64,000 nt of DNA from Verrucomicrobiaceae bacterium. GTDB lineage: Bacteria > Verrucomicrobiota > Verrucomicrobiia > Verrucomicrobiales > Akkermansiaceae. The DNA is taken from NCBI GenBank assembly GCA_027491155.1, contig JAIXWR010000020.1, positions 1 through 64,000 on the forward strand, given 5' to 3'. Shown piece by piece: positions 54,256-63,928 of the stretch (positions are counted from its first letter, which is position 1; the number at the start of each line of letters is the position of its first letter). The notes beneath the pieces were generated by a model. The model was not told where the DNA came from. It did no database searches and saw only the letters and a program-made list of their open reading frames with translations. The translations under genes were made by a program, and so were the position numbers.

Positions 54256-55173
54256 TCAAGCCGTCACGATTTCGTCCGCCGCCACGGCCCCTGTGGCCAC
54301 TTTCGCGCCGGGCCAGACGACGGAGTTCCGGACCACCGCGCCGGCCCCGATTTCCGCGGCGGGACCGATCACGCTGCCTTCAAGGTTCGCGGACGGATCC
54401 ACCTTCGCGGCCGGATGCACCGCCGGGGCGAGGGCCAGATCGCGGTGGGCGGCCAGGTAGGCGGCGGGATCGCCGAGGTCGCGCCAATCGCCTTCGTCGA
54501 GAACGACGGCCCCGAGCCGCCCTTGCTTCGCAAGTTCGAGGAAAGCGGGGATCACCGAGATCTTCTCGCCGGCCGGGATCAGGCCGAACAGCTCCGGCTC
54601 GAAGCAGTAGATCCCGGTGAAGACGTGCGTCCCCTCCGCCCGGCCGAGCATCCCGCGGATGTCGGTCACCCGCTTGCCGTCGAGCGCGATGTGCTTCGCG
54701 ACGCCTTCGGAGCGCAGGGCGAGAGTGACCGGAAATCCCGACGCCTCGTGCGCCGCGACCAGCCGGTCGAGCGGGATGGAACTGAAGATGTCGCCGTTGT
54801 GGACCAGCACGCTTTCGCCGCCGGCCCAGGCCTCGATGTTCTTCACCCCGCCGCCGGTTTCGAGCAGCAGCGGCTCGTGGAAAAGGTGGAGCGGCAGGCC
54901 CTGCCAGCTTCCGGCTTTCGACGGCAGCGCGTTTCCCCCGGCCATGCCTTCGCTTTCGATTCTCCACTCTCCACTCCCGACGCTTCCCCACTTCTCCGGC
55001 AAATGATGCGTGTTGATCGCGAACTCCGTGATCCCCGCCGCCCGGCACGACTCCATGGCCCACTCGATCAGCGGACGGTGGAACAGCGGGACCAGCGGCT
55101 TCGGCAGCAGGTCGGTCATGGGGCGCAGACGGGTGCCGAGCCCGGCACCGGGAAGGAAGGCCTTGCGGATCAC
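54256..55173 (-). CDS. Sugar-1-phosphate nucleotidylyltransferase (MurU/mannose-1-P guanylyltransferase-like)
   Basis: 305 residues from GTG 55173. KAFLPGAGLGTRLRP with MTDLLPKPLVP is the nucleotide-binding loop; HNGDIFSSIPL has the catalytic Asp and LETGGGVKNI the sugar-binding part. A short left-handed beta-helix follows (VDPSANLEGSVIGPAAEIG). An insert of about 18 residues between HHLPEKW and WQGLPLHLF is encoded by a heptad repeat (54951-54982). It could supply UDP-MurNAc or GDP-sugars. Confidence 0.78.
   Translation of the reverse strand: MIRKAFLPGAGLGTRLRPMTDLLPKPLVPLFHRPLIEWAMESCRAAGITEFAINTHHLPEKWGSVGSGEWRIESEGMAGGNALPSKAGSWQGLPLHLFHEPLLLETGGGVKNIEAWAGGESVLVHNGDIFSSIPLDRLVAAHEASGFPVTLALRSEGVAKHIALDGKRVTDIRGMLGRAEGTHVFTGIYCFEPELFGLIPAGEKISVIPAFLELAKQGRLGAVVLDEGDWRDLGDPAAYLAAHRDLALAPAVHPAAKVDPSANLEGSVIGPAAEIGAGAVVRNSVVWPGAKVATGAVAADEIVTA
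54951..54982. repeat. Heptad repeat, family D (TCTCCAC), inside the nucleotidyltransferase gene
   Basis: TTCGATTCTCCACTCTCCAC, then TCCCGACGC on the plus strand. The gene reads through it on the other strand as GSGEWRIESE, inside a loop that is much shorter in other family members. Confidence 0.58.
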
Positions 55174-55432
55174 GCGCCGGATTTCCGGGGTTCGGCGGCC
55201 GCCGGCAAGGGATTTCGCATCTGGCGCCGCACCTTGTCCGGCCGGCAGCGCGCGCGGGTGCTGCCGTGGCGCAAAGCCGTGATGAAAAACGCGCGGTGAC
55301 GCATGGAACGACCGGTGCCTGAAAGTTGGCACGGGCAACGAAGCGTTCCGGTCCGCCGGGTCCTGCCGCACGATGACCACGGACTCCGGAAACCCGGGCA
55401 GTGCAAAACCCTTTCCAGCCATCCGAACCACC

Positions 55433-57628
55433 ATGCGACTCCGATTCCTCCACCTGCCCTGCTTCGTGCTCCTGCTAGCCGTGGGCCGACTTCCCGCCGC
55501 GACGGTCATCCACGTCAGCCCGCAGGGCAACGATGCCAACGCGGGCACGGCCGGAAGCCCGCTGGCGACACCGCAAGCCGCCCGTGACAAGGTGAGGGCG
55601 CTCGTTTCCAAAGGACTCGCCGAAGCGGTGGAGATCGTCTTTGCAGCCGGCACTTACAAGCTGGCCACGCCTCTCGAACTCCGGCCGGAGGACTCCGGCA
55701 CGAAAGACTTCCCGGTCACCTGGAAAGCCGCGCCCGGTGGCAAGGTCGTCTGGGACGGCGGACTCGGGATCCCCAGGAAGTGGAGCAAGGGCGATGGCGG
55801 CATCTGGCAGGTGGACCTCGCCGGCACCGGTCCGGACGGGTGGAACTTCCGCCAGCTCTTCGTGGACGGCAAGCGCGCCACCCGCGCGCGCTACCCCAAT
55901 GCCGATGCCAAGAATCCCTTCCTCTACGCCACCGGTGGCGATCTCGACCACGCGATGATCGATCCCGCCCTGGTCAAGGAAAGCTGGGGCCGCGCCAAGG
56001 ACGCGCAGATCAATATCGTGCCCCAGTGGAGGTTCTTCAATCAATGGAACACCGTCACCAAGGTCGACCCCAAGGCGGGACGCATCGATATCGCCGACAG
56101 CGAAAGGCATGCGAAGATCATCCCGGGCAACTGGTTCTGGATCGAGGGCGTGAAGGAGGAACTCGACCAGCCCGGCGAATGGTTCTTCGATACGGAAGCG
56201 CGCCGCCTCCATTTCCTGCCGGCCGCCGGGGTCGATCCGAACACGCTCGCCATCACCGCGCCCGTGCTCAACCGCCTGGTCAATGCCCAGGGCGACGTGA
56301 ACGCCGGCACCCATGTCCAGCATGTCCACTTCGACGGCATCGAATTCCGCCACACGTCCTTCACCCTCGGCCACATCGAGGCGCGGGTGCACACCGACAC
56401 GGTGATCATGTTCGAGAACACGCTCGATTGCTCTGTCAGGAACTGCCTCTTCGAGAACATCGGCGGCTACGCGCTCTGGCTGCATCTCGACAGCCGGCGG
56501 AATGCCTTCGACCGCAACACCGTGCGGAACTCCGGCGGCGGCGGCGTACTGATGACCGGCGCGCGGCTCTCCTACATGGACGACACCAAGATCTACACGC
56601 CCGGCGAGGCGGCGGCGAAAGTCGCGCCGATCCTCAACGAGGTGACGCGCAACACGGTCGAGCACTGCGGGAAAATCCGCTACTACGGCGGCGGCGTGCA
56701 TCTCGACTCGCGGCCTTTCCACATGTCGATGGAGCCCGGCAACCTCATCTCCCACAACTACTTCAACGACCTCTCGCGCAACGGCGTCTTCGCCTTCCGC
56801 AACCAGGGCGGCAGCATCGTGGAATACAACCACATCCACAACGCCATGCAGACGACCATCGACGGCGCCTGCATCCACTTCGCCACGATGAACCACCTCA
56901 ACGCGCCGAATTTCATCCTCAACAACTGGCTCTACGATGCCTGGGGCTACGAGCAGAGGCCCGACGGCAATCCCAAGCGCAAGCTCGGCAACGGCATCTT
57001 CCTCGACTGGGACACCAGCAACACGACGCTGCGCGACAACTGGATCTACAACGTCGTCGGCGGCGCGATCAAACCGATCTGGCAGAACCAGAACCTGGTC
57101 ATCGAAAACAACCGCGAGTCGGAGACCCGCATCGTGCCGCCCTTCGAGAAGGACCTCGGGCCGGAAGGCAAGGCGACGAACGGCATCGACCTCGCCGCGA
57201 ACCGCCTGACCGGAAGCGTGATCCATCACGAGGACCAGACTCACGTGACGACCCGCGGCAAGTGGACCCCGCGGACGGTCAACGGCATGTGGGGGCTGTT
57301 CCGCTTCGACTACCTGGTCGGGACCGCCGCCGACCCGGCCGAGGCCACATTCACGCTGCCGATCGAGGAAGACGGAACCTACCGGATTTCCCTGCTCTAT
57401 CCCTCCGGCAAGGATTGCGCGAGCAACGTGCCGCTCACCATCGTGCACGCCGACGGCAAGGCTGAGCTGAAATGGAACATGAAGAAGGGCTCACGCCATG
57501 GCTTCGCGACGGGAGTCGGCGAATTCCGCTTCAAGGCGGGTGCCGCGAACACGGTGACCCTGTCCACCCGCGGGACGAACGGCAAGGTGATCGCCGACGG
57601 CGTCGCCTTCGTGAAGGTGGCGGATTGA
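55433..57628 (+). CDS. Secreted right-handed beta-helix protein with golvesin-type C-terminal domain
   Basis: 731 residues; the N terminus has a signal (FLHLPCFVLLLAVGRLPAA) and then VIHVSPQGNDANAGTAGSPLAT, the usual beginning of PL6/GH120-like beta-helix enzymes (shortened: HVSPQGNDANAGT). The helix spans about 25-590, with many NTVRNSGGGGV- and NYFNDLSRNGV-type coils. The terminal 110 residues (YRISLLYPSG, VIADGVAFV) match the golvesin/xanthan-lyase C-terminal domain. Likely an extracellular glycan-active enzyme; the catalytic residues are not identified. The 259-base gap to the divergent gene has no recognisable feature. Confidence 0.78.
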   Translation: MRLRFLHLPCFVLLLAVGRLPAATVIHVSPQGNDANAGTAGSPLATPQAARDKVRALVSKGLAEAVEIVFAAGTYKLATPLELRPEDSGTKDFPVTWKAAPGGKVVWDGGLGIPRKWSKGDGGIWQVDLAGTGPDGWNFRQLFVDGKRATRARYPNADAKNPFLYATGGDLDHAMIDPALVKESWGRAKDAQINIVPQWRFFNQWNTVTKVDPKAGRIDIADSERHAKIIPGNWFWIEGVKEELDQPGEWFFDTEARRLHFLPAAGVDPNTLAITAPVLNRLVNAQGDVNAGTHVQHVHFDGIEFRHTSFTLGHIEARVHTDTVIMFENTLDCSVRNCLFENIGGYALWLHLDSRRNAFDRNTVRNSGGGGVLMTGARLSYMDDTKIYTPGEAAAKVAPILNEVTRNTVEHCGKIRYYGGGVHLDSRPFHMSMEPGNLISHNYFNDLSRNGVFAFRNQGGSIVEYNHIHNAMQTTIDGACIHFATMNHLNAPNFILNNWLYDAWGYEQRPDGNPKRKLGNGIFLDWDTSNTTLRDNWIYNVVGGAIKPIWQNQNLVIENNRESETRIVPPFEKDLGPEGKATNGIDLAANRLTGSVIHHEDQTHVTTRGKWTPRTVNGMWGLFRFDYLVGTAADPAEATFTLPIEEDGTYRISLLYPSGKDCASNVPLTIVHADGKAELKWNMKKGSRHGFATGVGEFRFKAGAANTVTLSTRGTNGKVIADGVAFVKVAD

Positions 57629-57698
57629 TCCCGCCTGAGGTCGGGAGAATCACGGGCTTGGCAAGCGGCCGCCGGCCTCGTACCCCGGGGGCCGACCT

Positions 57699-58919
57699 AT
57701 GCTCCGCCCGCCAAAGAAATTCCACCCGTATCCCTTCGCCTACCACCAGGAGATCGAGCTGCGGATCGACGCGCTGAGCAACCTGGGCGTCGGCATCGGC
57801 CGGCTCGGCGGCTGGGTGGTCTTCGTGCCCTTCTGCCTGCCGGGCGAACTGGTGAAGGCCCGCGTGTTCCGCAACGACAAGAATTGCTCGAACGCCGACC
57901 TGATCGAGGTGCTGGAGCCCTCGCCCGAACGCGGCGAACCGAAGTGCACGCTCTTCGGCACCTGCGGCGGCTGTCAGTACCAGCACCTGTCGTACGACGC
58001 GCAGCTCGCCTGGAAGACCCGCCAGGTCGGCGAGCTGCTGCTGCACATGGCCGGCATCGAGTTCCCGGTGCAGCCCTGCATCCCGTCGCCGAAGATCTGG
58101 AACTACCGCTCCAAGATCACCCCGCACTTCGACCACCCGCGCCAGGGCGAGATCGGGCCGATCGGCTTCCTGCCGAACGGCCGCCGCAGCGGGATCATCG
58201 ACGTCCCGCAGTGCCCGATCGCGATGGAGGAAATCAACGCCGTCCTGCCCCGCGAGCGGGAGTCCTTCCGCCAGCGCGGCAAGCAGTTCAAGAAGGGCGC
58301 GACCTTGCTCCTGCGGGCGACCGAGGGCCGGGTCGAAACGAACCCGAACGCGGTCGTGACCGAGCACGTCGGCGACCTTTCCTTCGACTTCCTGGCCGGC
58401 GAGTTCTTCCAGAACAATCCCTTCATCCTGCCGGCCTTCACCGGCCACGCCGCGGCGGAGGCCAAGGCAGGCGGCGCGCGCTTCCTGGTCGATGCCTACT
58501 GCGGCTCCGGGCTCTTCGCGCTGACGCTGGCGCGGCACTTCGAGCAGGTCGCCGGCGTCGAGGTCAGCGAGGCCGCCACCGACTGGGCGCGCCGCAACGC
58601 GGAGTCGAACAGCATCGCCAACGCCCGCTTCCTCGCCGCGTCGGCCGAGGCGATCTTCGCCGACATCGACTTCCCCGCCGCCGAGACCGCGGTGCTGATC
58701 GATCCCCCGCGCAAGGGTTGCTCGCCGGAATTCCTCGAGCAGCTCATCGCCTTCGCCCCTTCCCGGGTCGTCTACGTTTCCTGCGACCCCGCCACCCAGG
58801 TCCGCGACCTCGCCATCCTCAAGGCCGGCGGTTTCGCGTTGGAGAAGGTGCAGCCCTTCGACCTGTTCCCGCACACGAGGCATCTCGAGTGCGTGATGAC
58901 GCTGACGCGGGCCTCCTGA
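57699..58919 (+). CDS. rlmD: RNA (uracil-5)-methyltransferase, RlmD/RlmC type
   Basis: 406 residues. An N-terminal TRAM domain (IDALSNLGVGIGRLGG) precedes an Fe-S type motif CTLFGTCGGCQYQH; SAM motif is FLVDAYCGSGLFAL and the catalytic Cys362 is in VSCDPATQVRDL, after IDPPRKGCSPEF. Such enzymes make m5U in 23S rRNA (positions 747 or 1939) or tRNA. Which base is methylated cannot be said from this sequence. Confidence 0.86.
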   Translation: MLRPPKKFHPYPFAYHQEIELRIDALSNLGVGIGRLGGWVVFVPFCLPGELVKARVFRNDKNCSNADLIEVLEPSPERGEPKCTLFGTCGGCQYQHLSYDAQLAWKTRQVGELLLHMAGIEFPVQPCIPSPKIWNYRSKITPHFDHPRQGEIGPIGFLPNGRRSGIIDVPQCPIAMEEINAVLPRERESFRQRGKQFKKGATLLLRATEGRVETNPNAVVTEHVGDLSFDFLAGEFFQNNPFILPAFTGHAAAEAKAGGARFLVDAYCGSGLFALTLARHFEQVAGVEVSEAATDWARRNAESNSIANARFLAASAEAIFADIDFPAAETAVLIDPPRKGCSPEFLEQLIAFAPSRVVYVSCDPATQVRDLAILKAGGFALEKVQPFDLFPHTRHLECVMTLTRAS

Positions 58920-58946
58920 TCCCGCCGGGTGTGCGAATGCGGCGGG

Positions 58947-59333
58947 CTACGCCTCGTAAAGCTCCAGCGGCAGGCCGTCCGGGTCCGCGAAGAAGGTGAA
59001 GCGCTTGCCGGTCTGCGGATCGGTCCGCACCGGCTCGCATTCCACGCCCTTGGCGGCCAGTTCGCCGACCGCCGCCGGCACGTCCGCCACCGCGAAGGCC
59101 AGATGCCGCAGCCCGCAGGCCTCCGGCGCGTTGACCCGCGGCGGGGGATCGGGAAAGGAGAACAGCTCGATCTGCCCGCCGCCGGGCAATGCGAGGTCGA
59201 GCTTCCACGACCGGCGGTGCTCCCGGTAGAGCTCGGCGATCACCGGCAGCCCGAGGACTTCCGTGTAGAAGGCCTTCGAGCGTCCGTAGTCCGAGGCGAT
59301 GACCGCCACGTGATGCAGTCCGAGCAGTTTCAT
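58947..59333 (-). CDS. gloA2: VOC/glyoxalase-fold protein, YaeR (GloA2)-like
   Basis: 128 residues. LLGLHHVAVIASDYGRSKAFY, YREHRRSWKLDLAL, IELFSFPDPP and the C-terminal KRFTFFADPDGLPLELYE follow E. coli YaeR closely through the whole length (HHVAVIASDY, FFADPDGLPLELYE). Metal ligands are a His near the N terminus and a Glu in each half. Exact reaction is not established for the family. ATG overlaps the upstream gene's stop (ATGA). Confidence 0.88.
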   Translation of the reverse strand: MKLLGLHHVAVIASDYGRSKAFYTEVLGLPVIAELYREHRRSWKLDLALPGGGQIELFSFPDPPPRVNAPEACGLRHLAFAVADVPAAVGELAAKGVECEPVRTDPQTGKRFTFFADPDGLPLELYEA

Positions 59334-61369
59334 TTCATCTCCAGGATTTCTAACAACTCCGCCCGCATCGACTGCGCGATTTCCCATTCGTGGGGGCCGA
59401 TCCCGGGCTCGTCGACACCGACCTCCGTCAGACGGTCCTTCGCGATCCAATGCCTTTCCTCCGCGTAATGAAGCGGAACCGCCAGCATCATCGCCAGCAT
59501 CCCCGCGGCGTAGGCCGGAAGGAGCACCCGGGAAACGGAGACGCGCCGCAAAAGACCGGCCTGCCGGGAAAACAAGGCGCGGAAACCGATCACCAGCAGG
59601 TAAAGCTGCGGCACCAGGAGGAGACCACCCGCGATGTGCAACGGGGTTTCGCTCGGCTTCTCCCCTGCCAAAGCCCATCCGAAGGCCGGCAATGATGCCG
59701 CTGCGGAGACCACCGCGATCCATCCCAGGATCTGCCTCGTTCGCGTCCACCCCAGGACCGCACCCCTCCGTGCGAGCCGCTGGCGAGCGATCATCACCGG
59801 CAGCAGGACCATCATCCAGATCATCGCGGAGAATTGACCGGCCGGCACCATGAACGCGCTCGCCTTCAGGCTCCACTCCCGCCCGCCAAGCGGCGTGAAG
59901 CGGACGATCGCGAGATGATACAGCAGCGGAAGCAGGATCCCGACCCCGAAGATCCACGCCCAATCGACGGGCCTCAGAAGGCCGGCGAGCTGCGCCGACA
60001 GACGCCGGGTCAGGAGACTCCCGCGGAACCGGTAAAGGCCGGCCGCGAGCGACACCAGCCCCAGCAGCAACCAGCCGGCAAGCGATTGAATCCTTCCCAT
60101 CAGGGCATGGTCCGCGAGACGACCCGGTTCCAGATCCGCGGGCTGCAGAACCGGGGCACGGCGGGACTGCTTCAAGACCGTCGGCAAGGCCAGGCCGGCG
60201 AGCAAACCCGAACGCATCGCCAAGTCCTCGTTGGGATCCACATGCGCCTTGGTTGCGGTTTTCCATTCCTCGAAGCGATCGTCCAGAGCCTTCGCCCATG
60301 CCGCTTCCTCCGCGAGCCCCAGATCGGTGGCCGCCTCTTGGAACGCCTTCAAAGGCCCGCGCATCACGAGAACCGCCACCAGCGCGTCCACCAAGGTCGT
60401 CGGCTCGCTTGGGGCGTAGATCTCCATGAACGACCGCCAGTCCGCGAGCAGGCGCTTGAAGCCATCGGGGTCCTTGTCTTTCGCCAGGCGGATCGCTTCC
60501 GCCGAGACGGCATCCGAGAGTCCTTTCAACTTCATGTTCGGCGCGGTCAGGCCGGCGACGTAGGCAATGGGCACCATCTGGTCCGCCCAGTCCGTCCGCT
60601 TCGGCAGCAGCGGGATGCGCTGCCGTAGCAGGGCCGTCTGGTAGCTGTCGAAGCGCTTCCTCGACGCCGCCTGACGCATCAGGTCGAGCGCTTCCACCAG
60701 CTTGGCTTGATCCTTGATCGCCTTGATCTTCACCCCGCCCGGAGTGCTCGTGGCCCTCGCCGCTTGATCGAGCGACAGCCGCGCGGATTCCGCCGCGGCG
60801 ATGGCGGTGAACCACGCGTTGTCGGGATCGATCTTCTTCGCCGTTTCCAGGAAGTCCGGAGGCAATGCCGAATGTTCGGAAAGGTGGGCCGCCGTGTAAT
60901 CGGCGAAGTAGGCGGGATTCTCCGGCTCGCTTTCCCACAGGCCTTTCTTCCGGTCCGCCGGGCCGCTCCGCCGCGTGTCACCCAGGAGCAGCAGCTTTTG
61001 ATCCGGCGTGAGTTTCAGGCCCAACTTCTTGTCCAAATCGTCGGGAGTACCCGGAGAACCCATGGGTCCGAAGAAACCGATGATGCCGTTCGTTTGACGG
61101 AGCTGCAGCAGCGACTTCACCGAGCTCGCCAGAATCCCCACCGAAAGGATTCCCGTCACCGCATACAGGGTGAGGCTCCACCATTTCGCGTGGGGACGCC
61201 TGCCGACGCTTTCAAGCTGCTCGGCCGCATCCGCGAGCGAATCACCACTCCCCGGCACTGCGGTCGAGATCGCTCCCTCCAGCTCCCGCCGCGCCATGAA
61301 TTGCAGCTCGGCATTCTCCACCAGCGGGGCCGTGGCGGCGTCGAGGAATCGTTCGGCGGGATCGGACAT
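59330..61369 (-). CDS. Large membrane protein of unknown function
   Basis: 679 residues. One membrane segment at about 64-85, a long helical, probably periplasmic region (90-430) with AAESARLSLDQAA-type helices, and then six or seven segments (about 440-640). The N terminus before the first segment is soluble. No family recognised. It lies between abgT-like and yaeR-like genes on one strand, coupled to the latter. Confidence 0.68.
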   Translation of the reverse strand: MSDPAERFLDAATAPLVENAELQFMARRELEGAISTAVPGSGDSLADAAEQLESVGRRPHAKWWSLTLYAVTGILSVGILASSVKSLLQLRQTNGIIGFFGPMGSPGTPDDLDKKLGLKLTPDQKLLLLGDTRRSGPADRKKGLWESEPENPAYFADYTAAHLSEHSALPPDFLETAKKIDPDNAWFTAIAAAESARLSLDQAARATSTPGGVKIKAIKDQAKLVEALDLMRQAASRKRFDSYQTALLRQRIPLLPKRTDWADQMVPIAYVAGLTAPNMKLKGLSDAVSAEAIRLAKDKDPDGFKRLLADWRSFMEIYAPSEPTTLVDALVAVLVMRGPLKAFQEAATDLGLAEEAAWAKALDDRFEEWKTATKAHVDPNEDLAMRSGLLAGLALPTVLKQSRRAPVLQPADLEPGRLADHALMGRIQSLAGWLLLGLVSLAAGLYRFRGSLLTRRLSAQLAGLLRPVDWAWIFGVGILLPLLYHLAIVRFTPLGGREWSLKASAFMVPAGQFSAMIWMMVLLPVMIARQRLARRGAVLGWTRTRQILGWIAVVSAAASLPAFGWALAGEKPSETPLHIAGGLLLVPQLYLLVIGFRALFSRQAGLLRRVSVSRVLLPAYAAGMLAMMLAVPLHYAEERHWIAKDRLTEVGVDEPGIGPHEWEIAQSMRAELLEILEMK

Positions 61370-61418
61370 CGCTCAGGGGCTAGCAGCGGCTCCGGGGCAT
61401 GGCGAGACAACACGCCGT

Positions 61419-63020
61419 TCACGGGCCCTTCACCGCCGGCAGGTCCAGCATCACCGGCGCCCCAGGCCCGACGTCGGCACCGAGCAAGATCCAGCCCATC
61501 ATCAGCACCGTTCCGGTGATCAGCAGCCAGATCGAATACGGCATCATCATCGCCGTCAGGCTGCCCAGCCCGAAGTCCGGCTGCCAGCGCCGCGCGAAGA
61601 CGAGGATCAGCGGGAAATAGACCATCAGGGGCGAGATGATGTTCGTCGCCCCGTCGCCCACCCGGTAGGCCGCCGTCGCGCCTTCCGGACTGATCCCTAA
61701 CAGGAGAAGCATCGGCACCATCACCGGTGCCAGCAGCGCCCACTTCGCGCTCGCCGAGCCGATGAAGAGGTTGAGGAAGGCGGTGAAGAGCACGATCAGG
61801 CCGATGACCGCCGTCAGGGGCAGGCCGCTGGAACGGATCGCCTCCGCCCCGTGCACCGCGGAGATCAGCCCGAGGTTCGACCACTCGAACATCGCCACGA
61901 AGTGCGCCGCGCCGAAAGCCAACACGAGATAGTAGCCCATTTCCTTCATCGACTCCGCCATCATCGACACCAGGTCGCGGTGGTTCCGGATCGTCCCCGC
62001 CGCCGCGCCGTAGGCCCAGCCCGCCGCGAGGAAGAGGACCATGAAGCCCGCGACCAGCGATTGGAACAGCGGGTTCATCCGCTCGAACCAGCGCTTGCCC
62101 TCGCTGCCCGGGCCGTCGTCGAGCAGCGGCGTGCCCGGCCCGAGCGCCAGGAACAGCCACAGGCCGGTCACCGCCAGGCAGGCCACGCCCGCCCGCGTCA
62201 GGCCGCTCCGCTGGGCCGCCGACAGCGGGTTGTCTTCCTCCGCATAGGTCTCCGCCTGCGCCGCGTCCGGCGTCCAGCGGCCGAGCTTCGGCTCGATCAC
62301 CCGGTCGGTCACCCACCAGATCACCGGCAGGTAGATCACCAGCAGCGCGATGATGAAGTAGGTGTTGCCCGCGATGTTGACCGTCCAGCCGCTGTCGATC
62401 CCGCTGCCCTTCATCGCGCTTTCCGTGATGCCGAAGAGCAACGCGTCGAGCTGCCCCGGGGTGAGGTTCGCCGAAAAGCCGCCCGACACCCCCGCGAAGG
62501 CCGCAGCGATCCCCGCCAGCGGATGGCGGCCGGCCGAGGCGTAAAGCACCCCCGCCAGCGGGATCAGCACCACGTAGCCGGCGTCCGCGGCGTGGTTGGA
62601 AAGCATCGACACCGTGGCCACCACCGGCGTCAGCAGGTACTTCGGCGCGCCCCGCACCGCCGCGCGGATCGCCGTGCCGAAAAGCCCCGACCTTTCCGCC
62701 ACGCCCGCCCCCAGCATGACGACCAGCACGTAACCCAGCGGATGGAAGGCGGTGAAGGTCTTCGGCATGTCGACCAGCAGCCGCCTGAGGTTGTCCGGCG
62801 AAAGCAGGCTGGCCGCGCCGATCACCACCGGGCTGCCGTCCGGTCCCGTCTGAGTCGGGTGCGGCGCCGACACGCCGGCCGCCATGCACACCACCGAGAC
62901 CACGACCAGGGCCGCGATCAGATAGAAGAACAGGAAGACCGGATCCGGCAGCTTGTTGCCGGTCCGCTCGATCCATCCGAGAAAGCCCTTCCGTCCGTCC
63001 TTCGCCGTGGTGTCGTTCAT
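61419..63020 (-). CDS. AbgT-family transporter
   Basis: 533 residues, about 11-13 membrane segments. The first conserved stretches, GWIERTGNKLPDPVFLFFYL, SLLSPDNLRRLL and FTAFHPLGYVLVVMLGAGVAE, and later VGDGATNIISPL and SASAKWALLAPVMVPM, identify AbgT (shortened: GNKLPDPVFLFFY, FIGSASAKWALLAPV). Known members move p-aminobenzoyl-glutamate or export sulfonamides by proton antiport. Substrate unknown here. Confidence 0.9.
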   Translation of the reverse strand: MNDTTAKDGRKGFLGWIERTGNKLPDPVFLFFYLIAALVVVSVVCMAAGVSAPHPTQTGPDGSPVVIGAASLLSPDNLRRLLVDMPKTFTAFHPLGYVLVVMLGAGVAERSGLFGTAIRAAVRGAPKYLLTPVVATVSMLSNHAADAGYVVLIPLAGVLYASAGRHPLAGIAAAFAGVSGGFSANLTPGQLDALLFGITESAMKGSGIDSGWTVNIAGNTYFIIALLVIYLPVIWWVTDRVIEPKLGRWTPDAAQAETYAEEDNPLSAAQRSGLTRAGVACLAVTGLWLFLALGPGTPLLDDGPGSEGKRWFERMNPLFQSLVAGFMVLFLAAGWAYGAAAGTIRNHRDLVSMMAESMKEMGYYLVLAFGAAHFVAMFEWSNLGLISAVHGAEAIRSSGLPLTAVIGLIVLFTAFLNLFIGSASAKWALLAPVMVPMLLLLGISPEGATAAYRVGDGATNIISPLMVYFPLILVFARRWQPDFGLGSLTAMMMPYSIWLLITGTVLMMGWILLGADVGPGAPVMLDLPAVKGP

Positions 63021-63092
63021 GGAAATCGTCCGGGTCCACCGGAATGCCGGACTCTAACGAAGCGATCCCGGCCCCTGCAATGCGCGAAGCGG

Positions 63093-63221
63093 CGCGCCTA
63101 CGATTGGCGCATGGCCCTGACCTTGCCGTGCCAAGGCGTGCGGGAGTTCGCGACGGTGGACGTAAAGGACTTCGAGGGGCTGGGATTCGCGAGGGTTTGG
63201 GATCCTCTGTCTCGATCTTGA
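63093..63221 (+). pseudogene. VapC (PIN-domain) toxin C-terminal remnant
   Basis: The reading frame RAYDWRMALTL then GVREFATVDVKDFEGLGF and ARVWDPL ends at TGA 63221. YDxRLALTL with the conserved acid, FATxNVKDFxGLGF and RVWDPL form the C-terminal part of a VapC-type PIN toxin. The N-terminal two-thirds and the antitoxin are missing. An in-frame ATG at 63111 could make a 36-residue peptide, but no ribosome-binding site is seen. Confidence 0.6.
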
Positions 63222-63250
63222 GTTCGCCTGATTGAGCCCATGAGAACGTC

Positions 63251-63928
63251 CTACTCCTCCTCCACCACCTCCCACTTCAAGTAATCCGCAAGAAGGTCCG
63301 ACACCCAGGCACAAGTGGCTTCCAGATCCTTGCCGAAGAGCGCGGGCTGGGCGCGGTATTCGTCCATGGTGCGCACCGGGAGCTGATCGTTGTGCGGGTA
63401 GCTGCCTTCGTGCGAGCGCCAGAGCACGGTGCCGTCATTGGCGGTGAGCGTCGCCTCCACTTCCATGGTAATTTGCATCTCGCTGGAGAAGGGCTTCAGC
63501 GGCATCAGGCCGAGCTTCTTGTATTCGAGCTTCAGCACGGACCTGGCACCGGCCTCGGTGACGGTGGTGAATTTCTTTTTCTTCAGGGCAGTGGCCATCG
63601 CCTCGCGCAGCGGCTTGCCTGCTTCGCCGACCGTCCCGACGATCATCCGCTCGAGTTCGTTCCGGTTGCCGGCATTCATGCCCTCCGCGATGGCCCCACC
63701 GGCCAATCCTCCGACCAGACCGCCGGTGATCGCCAGCGGCATTGACGCCGCCGCCGCGCCGGCGTCGGTGTACATCAGCTTCTCCGGGCGGGCCACCTGG
63801 CGCTCGATCCGGATCTTGGATACATCCGCGCGCCGGGCGGAATCGACGCTCACGGTGTTGCCGCAGGAGGCGAGTAGGGCGAGTGCCAGCACGCCGGCAA
63901 GACGGAGGAGAGGGGCAGGAAAAGACAT
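63251..63928 (-). CDS. Lipoprotein with glycine-zipper segment
   Basis: 225 residues. Signal FPAPLLRLAGVLALALLASC with lipobox (LLASC, Cys22). A Gly-zipper-like stretch (AITGGLVGGLAGGAIAEGM, about 66-84) may sit in or on the outer membrane. It continues with TTVTEAGARSVLKLEYKKLG and a C-terminal soluble region. Not recognised further; similar proteins are often outer-membrane-associated. The 72 bases to the window end hold no feature. Confidence 0.68.
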   Translation of the reverse strand: MSFPAPLLRLAGVLALALLASCGNTVSVDSARRADVSKIRIERQVARPEKLMYTDAGAAAASMPLAITGGLVGGLAGGAIAEGMNAGNRNELERMIVGTVGEAGKPLREAMATALKKKKFTTVTEAGARSVLKLEYKKLGLMPLKPFSSEMQITMEVEATLTANDGTVLWRSHEGSYPHNDQLPVRTMDEYRAQPALFGKDLEATCAWVSDLLADYLKWEVVEEE

